Positions 1-5,775 of a DNA stretch of 5,775 bases are shown in pieces. Below the pieces are notes generated by a model that made no database searches, was not told the DNA's origin, and saw only the letters and a program-made list of their open reading frames with translations. The translations under genes were made by a program, and so were the position numbers. Origin of the DNA: an uncultured Propioniciclava sp. (GTDB lineage Bacteria; Actinomycetota; Actinomycetes; Propionibacteriales; Propionibacteriaceae); contig CALMPQ010000051.1 of the NCBI GenBank assembly GCA_937872005.1, forward strand, positions 1 to 5,775. Direction: 5' to 3'. How positions within the stretch are numbered: the first letter of the stretch is position 1; every line of letters begins with the position of its first letter.

Positions 1-881
1 TCCGCCGTCTGCTCGGTGCCGACGAAGCGGCGGGCCATCACGTAGGCGCCGAGCAGGCCGAGGAACAGGGCCACGTTGGCGTCACCGAAGAAGGCGATGA
101 TCGGGTTGGAGAAGCCGGCCAGCTCGGCGAACGCGCCGAAGGCGATCATGAGCAGCGGCACGACGATGGGGGCCATGGCCAGGGCGAGGCTGGGGCGCTT
201 GCCGACTCTGGCGTCCTCGGCGGCCTCGACCTCCTCGAGCGCCTCGGAGTGCTCCTCGTCCTTGGCGGGGTTCCACCACCCGAAGTTGATCATCCGACGG
301 AAGATCCACACGGTCGCGGTGGCGGTGATGATGCCGATGACGATGCCGTAGATCATGTACAGGCCCAGCGGCACGGACAGCAGCCCCGCGGTCGAGATGG
401 CCGACAGGCCGGGGATGACGAACACGTAGCCCACGAAGATGCCGGTGCCGAGCGCGCCGGCGAGCCACGCCAGGCCGTCCTTCTTGATGTACTTCGCCGA
501 CGACCGCGCCACGGGCGCGGCCAGCACGACCTGCACGTCGACGTAGATCGACGGCGCAATGGTCGTCAATGCCAACGCCAGCGCATAGGGCAGCCGGTTC
601 GCCGGCACCGCCCGTACCAGCGCCTCGACCATCGCCCGGAACGCGCCCATCGCGTGCAGCAGCGCGCCCATGAGCACGCCGAACCCGATGAGCAGACCGA
701 TCTTCTGCATGATCTCGCCGAAGCCGGCGGCGATCGCCACGACGGTCTCGTTCAGGCCCACGCCGGTCGCGATGCCGAGGTAGAGGGCACCCAGCATCAG
801 GGAGATGATGGGGTCGACCTTCACCTTGATGATGAGGAAGATGATCGCGACGATCGCGATCGCTGTGTGCAGGGCAATCAT
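1..881 (-). CDS. GntP-family organic-acid:H+ symporter, 3' end outside window
   Basis: An inner-membrane permease, probably a proton symporter for a sugar acid or other small organic acid. The 293 visible residues are highly hydrophobic and follow the GntP pattern: a first helix at about 4-20, a conserved loop and helix pair at 24-40 (VDPIISLMLGALYLGIATGV), FGEIMQKIGLLIGFGVLMGALL at about 54-75, an intramembrane segment near 105-125 (TTIAPSIYVDVQ) where family members have their substrate-site loop, helices to about 195, then a charged cytosolic stretch (about 204-230, rich in E and K) before the next helices. GntP proteins usually have about 440-460 residues, so roughly a third lies beyond position 1. 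The ATG at 881 is preceded by AGGAG (complement of 891-895) with 9 nt spacing, which fixes the start. It diverges from a CitA/DcuS-type two-component operon, which is its probable regulator (inference). Substrate cannot be read from sequence; gluconate, glycerate or another hydroxy acid are possible. Family call is firm, substrate is not. Confidence 0.87.
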   Translation of the reverse strand, partial: MIALHTAIAIVAIIFLIIKVKVDPIISLMLGALYLGIATGVGLNETVVAIAAGFGEIMQKIGLLIGFGVLMGALLHAMGAFRAMVEALVRAVPANRLPYALALALTTIAPSIYVDVQVVLAAPVARSSAKYIKKDGLAWLAGALGTGIFVGYVFVIPGLSAISTAGLLSVPLGLYMIYGIVIGIITATATVWIFRRMINFGWWNPAKDEEHSEALEEVEAAEDARVGKRPSLALAMAPIVVPLLMIAFGAFAELAGFSNPIIAFFGDANVALFLGLLGAYVMARRFVGTEQTA

Positions 882-890
882 GGGTCCGTA

Positions 891-895
891 CTCCT
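891..895 (-). promoter_or_regulatory. Shine-Dalgarno site of the GntP permease gene
   Basis: On the minus strand AGGAG lies 9 nt upstream of the ATG at 881. It is the only clear ribosome binding site in the divergent gap and decides the permease start. Confidence 0.75.
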
Positions 896-925
896 GTCAG
901 GCCACCACTGTGTGACTCCAACAGG

Positions 926-2587
926 GTGCGGCCAAGCCGCCCACAAGGGCATCCTTGTGTTCATAGTGTTCACCGACCGCGCAGCGTCGCCTCGCACGTG
1001 CTCCTCGTGCTGGGGGCCGTCGTCGTGCTCGTGGTCGGTCTGAGCCTCGCGATGGCCTATGTCCAGGCCGTCCGCCACGTCGAGGACGCCGCCGCCACCC
1101 GCGTCGTCGACGTCGCCGAGTCGATCGCGGCCAGCGACGACGTCCGGGAGGGGTTGGCGTCCAGCGACCCGGCCCAGGCCCTGGCCGACCCGATCGAACG
1201 GGCGAGGGCCATCACCGAGACCGACTTCATCGTCGTGATGGCGCCCGACGGCACCCGATACACCCACCCCAACCCCGACCTGGTCGGCCGGCACTTCGCC
1301 GGCACCATCGCCCCCGCCCAGCAGGGGGGAACCGTCGTCGAGCAGTACACCGGCAGCCTCGGCCCGTCGACCCGCGCGGTCGTCCCGGTCACCGTCGACA
1401 GCCGGGTCATCGGCCTCGTCTCGGTGGGCATCCACCGCGCCCACGTCGACGAGCAGCTCGCGCGTCAGCTCCCCCAAGTGCTGCTGCCCGGCCTCGCCGC
1501 CGCCCTCATCGCCGGGATCGGCGCGTGGCTGGTCGCCCGGAATGTCCGTCGCGAGACGCTCGGGCTCAACGCCACCGAGCTGCGCCGCCTCCACGACCAC
1601 CACGACGCCGTGCTGCACGCCGTCCGCGAGGGGCTGCTCATCGTCGACGACCGCGGCCTCCTCCAGGTCGCCAACGACGAGGCCCGCCGCCTGCTCGACC
1701 TCCCCGAGGACGCCGTGGGCCGCCCGGCGTCCGACCTCGGACTGGCCCCCGACCTGGCCGCACTCCTGCAGGGACGCGAGCAGCACGTCGACCTCCCCCA
1801 CGCCAGCGGCGGGCGGGTGCTGTTGGTCTCCTCCGACGTCGTCCGTCGCCAGGGCCGCGCGGTCGCGACCCTCACCACCCTGCGCGACCGCACCGAGCTC
1901 GACGCCCTCACCGGACGGCTCGACACCACCCAGTCCCTGGCCGATGCCCTGCACGCCCAGGCCCACGAGGCCGCCAACCGCCTCCACACCGTCGTCACCC
2001 TCATCGAGCTCGGACGCCCCGACGAGGCCGTCGCCTTCGCCACCGACACCGTGCGCGCCACCCAACGCCACGGGGACGCCATCACCGCCGCCCTCGCCGA
2101 CCCGGCCGTCGCCGCGTTGGTCATCGGGAAGTCGTCGCAGGCGGCCGAGCGCGGGGCGTCCCTCACCCTCGATCCGGACGCCCACCTCCCCGCCGGCCTC
2201 CTGCCGCCCGACGCCGTGGTGACGATCCTCGGGAACCTCATCGACAACGCCCTGGACGCCCTCGCCACCCTCCCCGTGGGCGCGGAGAGAGCCGTGCTCC
2301 TCGACGCCCAAGCCGACGAGGGCACTGTCACCCTGACCGTCGCCGACACCGGGCCGGGCCTGCCCGCGGAACTCCGCGACCGCGCCTTCGGCCGCGGCTT
2401 CACCACCAAGACCACCCAGTCCCCCGCCGGGCGCGGCATCGGCCTGGCCCTCGTCCGCCAGACGGTCGACCTGCTCGGGGGCCGCATCGACGTCTCAGGC
2501 CCGCCGGGCGCGACGTTCACGGTCACCCTCCCGCTGGCTGAGCCTGTCGAAGCCCCTTCGACACGCTCGGGGAGCGACGATGGCTGA
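926..2587 (+). CDS. CitA/DcuS-type sensor histidine kinase for carboxylates
   Basis: Membrane sensor kinase of the citrate/malate (COG3290-like) class, 553 residues. Order of parts: TM helix at about 24-46; extracytoplasmic PAS-like sensor at about 47-183; second TM at about 184-204; cytoplasmic PAS at about 225-320; dimerisation helix with phosphoacceptor H347 in AHEAANRLH; ATPase domain with N box NLIDNALDA (N437, N441), G1 box DTGPGLP (D474) and GRGIGLALV (503-511). In the sensor, RYTH (R111, H114) and R150 in STRAVVPV match the carboxylate-binding R..H and R positions known from DcuS/CitA, so the ligand is probably a di- or tricarboxylate. The GTG at 926 has only a weak AGG upstream, but it is the only in-frame ATG/GTG/TTG before the family-like RSVASHVLLVL segment, so it is preferred; the next GTG (998) would start inside the first helix. 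The last 15 residues or so come from a palindromic repeat. The stop overlaps the regulator start by 8 nt. Confidence 0.95.
   Translation: MRPSRPQGHPCVHSVHRPRSVASHVLLVLGAVVVLVVGLSLAMAYVQAVRHVEDAAATRVVDVAESIAASDDVREGLASSDPAQALADPIERARAITETDFIVVMAPDGTRYTHPNPDLVGRHFAGTIAPAQQGGTVVEQYTGSLGPSTRAVVPVTVDSRVIGLVSVGIHRAHVDEQLARQLPQVLLPGLAAALIAGIGAWLVARNVRRETLGLNATELRRLHDHHDAVLHAVREGLLIVDDRGLLQVANDEARRLLDLPEDAVGRPASDLGLAPDLAALLQGREQHVDLPHASGGRVLLVSSDVVRRQGRAVATLTTLRDRTELDALTGRLDTTQSLADALHAQAHEAANRLHTVVTLIELGRPDEAVAFATDTVRATQRHGDAITAALADPAVAALVIGKSSQAAERGASLTLDPDAHLPAGLLPPDAVVTILGNLIDNALDALATLPVGAERAVLLDAQADEGTVTLTVADTGPGLPAELRDRAFGRGFTTKTTQSPAGRGIGLALVRQTVDLLGGRIDVSGPPGATFTVTLPLAEPVEAPSTRSGSDDG
942..972. 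promoter_or_regulatory. candidate operator: palindrome plus direct repeat in the divergent region
   Basis: CACAAGG (942-948), spacer GCAT, CCTTGTG (953-959) form a perfect inverted repeat with 7-bp arms. Overlapping it, GTGTTCA occurs at 957-963 and again at 966-972, a direct repeat with 9-bp period. Both lie about 60-90 bp upstream of the permease ATG on the minus strand, where an activator or repressor site would be expected, and inside the first 16 codons of the kinase gene. The direct repeat could suit a DcuR/CitB-type regulator, while the palindrome would suit a separate dimeric regulator; assignment is inference. No convincing -35/-10 pair was found beside it. Confidence 0.42.
2540..2568. 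repeat. REP-like palindrome fused to the kinase 3' end
   Basis: GAGCCTGTCGAAG (2540-2552), loop CCC, CTTCGACACGCTC (2556-2568): 13-nt arms with a single mismatch (C2544 opposite C2564). The core CTTCGACA/TGTCGAAG with GAGC/GCTC ends resembles short palindromic repeats that are widely dispersed in high-G+C genomes, usually between genes. Here it is read as the last codons of the kinase (EPVEAPSTRSG), directly after the normal family ending FTVTLPLA. A GGGGAG ribosome binding site for the next gene follows at once (2569-2574). Dispersal in this genome cannot be tested from one window. Confidence 0.6.
2569..2574 (+). promoter_or_regulatory. Shine-Dalgarno site of the response regulator gene
   Basis: GGGGAG lies 5 nt before the ATG at 2580 and abuts the distal arm of the palindromic repeat, so a hairpin in the mRNA could influence its access. 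It supports the 2580 start, which gives an 8-nt overlap with the kinase gene. Confidence 0.6.
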
Positions 2588-3260
2588 CCTGCGCGTGCTC
2601 GTCGTCGACGACGAACCCGAGGTGGCGGCCGGCCACGCCGCCTACGTGCAACGCGTGGCGGGGTTCGAGCTCGTCGGCACCGCCGGCACGGTGCGGGCGG
2701 CCGTCGCGGTGCTCACCAAGCAACCCGTCGACCTCGTCCTGCTCGACCTGAATCTGCCCGACGGGCACGGCCTCGACGTGGTGCGGGGCATCCGGGCGGC
2801 GGGGCGTCCGATCGACATCTTGACCATCACGGCGGCCCGCGAGGTGGAGCTCGTCCGCTCGGCGCTGTCCCTGGGCGTGGTCGGCTACCTGCTCAAGCCG
2901 TTCACGTTCGCCGACCTGCGCGAGCGGCTGGAGGCCTACCGGCGCTTCCGCGAGGGCCTCGCCGGTGCCACCTCGGCGAGCCAGGCGACCGTCGATGCGA
3001 TGTTCGGCGAGCTGCGGCGTCCGACGACGTCGGCGACGACACCGAAGGGGTTGGCGCGCGACGTGCTCGAGTCGGTCATCGCCGCGCTGACGGCGGCGCA
3101 CCCGGCCGCGCTGTCGGCGTCCGAGGTGGCGGCGGCGGTGGGCACCTCGCGGGTGACCGCGCGGCGCTACCTGCAGTACCTGGCCGACGAGGGGCGGGTC
3201 GCGCGGGCGCAACGCCTCGGCGGGTCCGGACGCCCCGAGGTCACCTTCAGCTGGCGCTGA
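2580..3260 (+). CDS. DcuR/CitB-type response regulator
   Basis: Cytosolic DNA-binding partner of the kinase encoded just upstream, 226 residues, a normal length for the class. Receiver domain at 1-120: acidic pocket D10/D11 in VLVVDDEPE, phosphoacceptor D56 in DLVLLDLNLPD, switch T84 in ILTITAA and K106 in YLLKPF are all present, so it should be phosphorylatable. A linker at about 125-160 is followed by a C-terminal helix-turn-helix at about 176-205 (LSASEVAAAVGTSRVTARRY), the characteristic SRVTARRYL signature of the CitB/DcuR group. The ATG overlaps the kinase stop by 8 nt (ATGGCTGA), suggesting translational coupling and balanced production. Expected target is the divergent permease promoter and possibly its own operon; this is inferred from layout. 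No key residue is missing. Confidence 0.96.
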   Translation: MADLRVLVVDDEPEVAAGHAAYVQRVAGFELVGTAGTVRAAVAVLTKQPVDLVLLDLNLPDGHGLDVVRGIRAAGRPIDILTITAAREVELVRSALSLGVVGYLLKPFTFADLRERLEAYRRFREGLAGATSASQATVDAMFGELRRPTTSATTPKGLARDVLESVIAALTAAHPAALSASEVAAAVGTSRVTARRYLQYLADEGRVARAQRLGGSGRPEVTFSWR

Positions 3261-3261
3261 G

Positions 3262-3320
3262 CACGGGCTGTGGGCGCACGGAACACGGGCTGTCGGCGCT
3301 AGGAAGGCGGGCTCTCGGCG
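3262..3320. repeat. 22-bp imperfect tandem repeat at a convergent junction
   Basis: Unit 1 (3262-3283) and unit 2 (3284-3305) agree at 19 of 22 positions, sharing CACGGGCTGT, GGCGC and GGAA. A partial third unit (3307-3320, GCGGGCTCTCGGCG) keeps the same 22-bp register but is more diverged and belongs to coding sequence of the leftward gene. The repeat fills the whole space between the two convergent genes and covers the TAG stop (3299-3301) of the leftward one. No hairpin with a T-run is present, so it is not a canonical intrinsic terminator. Function is unknown. Confidence 0.55.
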
Positions 3321-4258
3321 GGGCCGGGGTCCAGCGGACGCCAGGCGATGCCGTAGGCCAGACCCACGCGCGGCGCGACGAACTCGCGGCTGACGACGCC
3401 TACGGCGGGGAGTTCCTCGACGGGGTGGTAGCCCGCGTCGCCCAGGTCGCTGGGCACGACGCCGTCGAGGATCCAGCAGGCGGAGGCGGGCGGGTCATCC
3501 CCGAAGTCGATCGTCACCCGCGCGTTCGGCACCTCGCGCACGGGTGCGGTCACCATGAAGGGCCGCAGCGCCGTCACCCGAGGCACCCGCACGGTCAGGA
3601 CCGTGTCGAGGGACTCCCCCGCCCTCAGCTCGCGGGGCAACTCGAGCCCCAGCAACCACCGCGTGGGGCCCACCCGCTCGGACTGGATGACCGTCAACCC
3701 CGCGCCGGCCTCGAAGGACAGCTCCTCATCGGGCCTGATGCCGGGCACCACGAACATCTGGTGGACGTGCTTGTTGTGCGGCGACAGCGCCAGCACCCGC
3801 TGCTCCAGGCGCAGCACGGCGTCGGCGCGCAGGGTGAGGTGGAAGTGGGCGGCCTCCCACACCCAGCCCTCGTTGTCCCACCACTGCGTGGTGTCCGGAC
3901 GTCCCCGGGTCAGCGAGTCCGCCACCAACTCCTCGGCCGCCCGCAACCGGCGACGCAGGACGCGCACGCTGCGGTCCTGCTCGGCGCCGACCACCTCGAG
4001 GCGCTTCTCGAGGCCGGGCAGGTCGGTGTCGAGGCCCGCCGCCATGCGGAACAGCGTGCGCAGGTCGACCGGCAGCCCCTGGGTGTGGAGCAGGAGCAGC
4101 CGCGCGAGCCCGGCGCGTAGCTCGGCGTCGTTGTGCTGGGGGGCCACCTCGAGCAGCTCGGCCAGGGCGGGCCCCAGCCAGTCCCTCACGCGGGACCGTC
4201 GGATGCCGCGACCGTGGTGGAGTGCCTTGAGATCCTCCAACAGGGCGTCGCGCTTCAT
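3299..4258 (-). CDS. conserved actinobacterial protein of unknown function
   Basis: A 319-residue soluble protein with no signal peptide or membrane helix; I do not recognise a function. The N-terminal part (about 1-118) is helical and resembles modules in other actinobacterial hypothetical proteins, beginning LLEDLKALHHGRGIR, followed by WLGPALAELL and a leucine-rich helix, with LRRRLRAAEELVADSL closing it. From about 126 (WWDNEGWVWEAAHFHLTLR) to 308 the sequence turns to alternating hydrophobic patterns with many prolines and glycines, consistent with a beta-rich domain. It may be a regulatory or ligand-binding protein, but no catalytic motif is visible. Two starts compete: ATG 4258, chosen because MKRDALLEDLKAL looks like a native N-terminus and a -10-like CATAAT sits 6 nt before it; and ATG 4288, ten codons longer (MGGGIPHNQV), which overlaps the upstream stop as TGATG. 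It lies directly downstream of the GH13 remnant in the same direction. Confidence 0.8.
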   Translation of the reverse strand: MKRDALLEDLKALHHGRGIRRSRVRDWLGPALAELLEVAPQHNDAELRAGLARLLLLHTQGLPVDLRTLFRMAAGLDTDLPGLEKRLEVVGAEQDRSVRVLRRRLRAAEELVADSLTRGRPDTTQWWDNEGWVWEAAHFHLTLRADAVLRLEQRVLALSPHNKHVHQMFVVPGIRPDEELSFEAGAGLTVIQSERVGPTRWLLGLELPRELRAGESLDTVLTVRVPRVTALRPFMVTAPVREVPNARVTIDFGDDPPASACWILDGVVPSDLGDAGYHPVEELPAVGVVSREFVAPRVGLAYGIAWRPLDPGPAESPPS

Positions 4259-4264
4259 AACCTG

Positions 4265-4282
4265 ATTATGGGGGATACCCCC
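4265..4282 (-). promoter_or_regulatory. possible leaderless-type -10 box with G-tract palindrome
   Basis: On the minus strand CATAAT (complement of 4265-4270) is followed by 6 nt (CAGGTT) and the ATG at 4258, the geometry of leaderless actinobacterial transcripts that begin at the start codon. A perfect palindrome GGGGGTATCCCCC (4270-4282) overlaps the box and could be an operator. No good -35 hexamer is seen, and a 29-nt gap to the upstream gene also allows read-through, so this is tentative. Confidence 0.35.
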
Positions 4283-4287
4283 GCCCA

Positions 4288-5724
4288 TCAGTGCAGCCGA
4301 CGGTCCCCCGGGAGGAGCAGACGCAGCCAGTGGTGCCCGTAGCCGGGGACGGACACGGTCAGGCGTCCGCCTTTCTCGACCGCGCACTCGTCGTCGGAGA
4401 ACAGGTCGATCACGCGGGTGCCCTCCGCCACGTCGTCCAGCGTGACGGTGATCTCACACGCCTCCGGCCCGAGGTTGTGCACCAGCACCGAGGACGCGAC
4501 CCCGCCCCCGAACTGTGTCCAGGTGCACCGGTGCGCCAGCACCGACGGCGCGTCCACCGACAGCACCTCGAACTCGCCCATGCCCACCTCGGGGCACTCG
4601 CGGTAGCGCCGGGCCAACTGCCCCACGAACGCCAACAGGGAGTCGGGGTCGTTGCGCTGGTCCTCGGCGTTGACGTGCTCGGGAGCGAACGCCCCCGTCG
4701 GCGGCGGGCACACCACCCGGCTCGGCACCGCCTCGGAGAAGCCGCCGTTGCGTCCGGCGGTCCACTGCATGGGCGTCCGCACCGACAAACGGCCGGGGAT
4801 GTCGAGGTTCTCCCCCATCCCGATCTCCTCGCCGTAGAACAGCACCGGCGTGCCGGGCAGGGCGAACAACAACGAGTAGACCATCTTGATGCGGCGCGGG
4901 TCGCCGTCGAGCATCGTGGGCAACCGCCGGCGCAGCCCGCGGTCGAACAGTTGCATGTCCGGATCCGGCCCGAACGCGTCGAAGACCTCCTGCCGCTCCT
5001 TCTCCGTCAACTTGTCGAGCGTCAGCTCGTCGTGGTTGCGCACGAAGTTCGCGAACTGGTTGTGGCGGGCCAGCTTCGGCCGCTTCTCCAGCATCTCCAC
5101 CATCGGCTTCGCCTCACCCCGGGCCAGGGCGAGGTACATGCGCTGCATGAGCTCGAAGTCGAACATCATGGTCAGCTCGTCACCCTCCTCCCCGCCGAAG
5201 AACTTCACCTTCTCGTCGTAGGTGACGTTCACCTCGCCGAGGAAGATCGCGTCGCCGCGGCGGCGTCCCATGAAGCCCCGCAGCTCGCGCAGGTAGTCGT
5301 GCGGGTCGCCGTACTGCTCGGTCCACTTGGCGTCGATGCCGGTCGACTCGATGAAGAAGGGCACGGCGTCCACCCGGAAGCCGTCGACGCCCAGCTGCAG
5401 CCAGAACCCGATGATCTTCGCGACCTCGGCCTGCACCGCCGGGTTGGCGATGTTGAGGTCGGGCTGCTCGGCGTAGAAGTTGTGCAGGTACCACTCACCG
5501 GTCTTCTCGTCGAGGCTCCAGATCGAGTCCTCGGCGTCGGGGAACACGACCTTGTCGGAGGTGTCCGGCGGCTCGGTGTCGCGCCAGACGTACCAGTCGC
5601 GGTACGGGTTGTCCTTCGACGAGCGGGCCGCCTTGAACCACGGGTGCTTGTGCGAAGTGTGGTTCACGACGAGGTCGATGATGACGCGCATGCCGCGATC
5701 CTTGGCGGTGCGCACCAGCTCGAC
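4288..5724 (-). pseudogene. 5'-truncated GH13 TreS-like alpha-glucosidase/glucosyltransferase
   Basis: Remnant of a glycoside hydrolase family 13 enzyme acting on alpha-glucosides, of the trehalose synthase (maltose glucosyltransferase)-like group. From GTG 5715 (475 residues) all later family motifs are intact: region I DLVVNH (14-19), region II GFRVDAV with nucleophile D116, region III FLGEVN with acid/base E161, region IV VRNHDE with D229. GTPVLFYGEEIGMGEN, VRTPMQW and VNAEDQRNDPDSLL follow, then a C-terminal beta domain. Missing is everything before VELVRTAKDRG: family members have roughly 90-100 more residues there, including the first barrel strands and the GYD(I)xDY substrate motif. 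At 5724 similarity ends, the frame meets TGA (5761-5763), and unrelated DNA begins. GTG 5715 has no ribosome binding site, so a folded enzyme is unlikely. It could be scored as an open reading frame of 4288-5715. Alternative subgroup labels (oligo-1,6-glucosidase-like) are possible; the GH13 call is firm. Confidence 0.88.
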
Positions 5725-5775
5725 TAGGGCGTGTCGCGTAACTGATTTGGGTGGTGGGGGTCAGGGTTGTCTTTG
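5725..5775. mobile_element. probable insertion-sequence terminus interrupting the GH13 gene
   Basis: Homology to GH13 ends after the codon at 5722-5724 and the next 51 bases differ in character: about 57% G+C against about 70% around it, with T-runs absent elsewhere, and stop codons in two of the three frames read leftward. The edge reads AGGGCGTGTCGCGTAAC, a G-rich end followed by CGTGTCGCGTAA that looks like a terminal inverted repeat of an actinobacterial insertion sequence, possibly IS256-like, though I cannot name the family with confidence. The rest of the element, its transposase, other end and target duplication would lie right of the window. An assembly join or another rearrangement is an alternative. 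Confidence 0.5.

Noticed and set aside
82..921. Minus-strand open frame of 279 codons over the permease
   Set aside because: It is the permease gene in another frame, an Arg/Gly/His-rich sequence without membrane helices. The correct frame runs from 881 off the window edge.
878..2311. Long minus-strand open frame of 477 codons opposite the kinase gene
   Set aside because: It is an antisense shadow caused by G/C-rich third positions. Its translation is a low-complexity G/D/E/V mixture without a domain, while the plus strand holds a complete histidine kinase.
3261..3298. Bidirectional transcription terminator between the convergent genes
   Set aside because: The segment is built of direct repeats, not an inverted repeat, and no T-run follows on either strand.
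3262..3320. CRISPR array
   Set aside because: Only two and a half adjacent 22-bp units without spacers, and no cas genes.
4270..4282. GGGGGATACCCCC as a copper-responsive CsoR operator
   Set aside because: CsoR sites have the opposite half-site orientation (ATACCCC...GGGGTAT) and no metal-handling gene is nearby; kept only as an unassigned palindrome.
4288..4387. Further upstream start (4387) for the unknown protein
   Set aside because: The extra residues are an Arg/Pro/Ala-rich shadow of the GH13 3' end and do not resemble a native N-terminus.
4291..5727. Long plus-strand open frame of 478 codons opposite the GH13 gene
   Set aside because: Composition is dominated by H, R, V, L and Q repeats typical of antisense frames; the minus strand has all GH13 motifs.

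Overview
The window has very high G+C (about 70% by eye), strong G/C preference at third codon positions, and protein families with actinobacterial sequence style. It most likely comes from a high-G+C actinobacterium; Propionibacteriaceae or a related group is a guess I cannot confirm from sequence alone.

Left block (1-3260) is a transport and sensing module. A GntP-family organic-acid permease runs leftward and is cut by the window edge. Facing away from it, and separated by only 44 bp, is a rightward two-gene operon: a CitA/DcuS-type sensor histidine kinase and its DcuR/CitB-type response regulator, which overlap by 8 nt. The kinase keeps the carboxylate-binding residues of the family in its extracytoplasmic sensor. 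The likely logic is that an external organic acid is sensed, the regulator is phosphorylated, and the divergent permease gene is switched on. The divergent control region carries an 18-bp palindrome and a 9-bp-spaced direct repeat, both inside the first codons of the kinase gene. A REP-like palindrome is fused to the 3' end of the kinase gene and runs into the ribosome binding site of the regulator gene.

Middle (3261-3320) is a short convergent junction made mainly of a 22-bp tandem repeat that also covers the stop codon of the next, leftward gene.

Right block (3299-5775) is leftward. A TreS-like glycoside hydrolase family 13 gene lacks the first part of its barrel: at about 5724 the recognisable protein stops abruptly and 51 bp of lower-G+C sequence resembling the end of an insertion sequence begins, with an in-frame stop codon. 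Downstream of it lies a conserved actinobacterial protein of unknown function, either translationally coupled to it through a TGATG overlap or read from its own leaderless-type promoter.

No RNA gene, CRISPR array or complete mobile element is visible. Apart from the mobile-element junction this is ordinary chromosomal content; I do not see evidence for a new defence or biosynthetic system.
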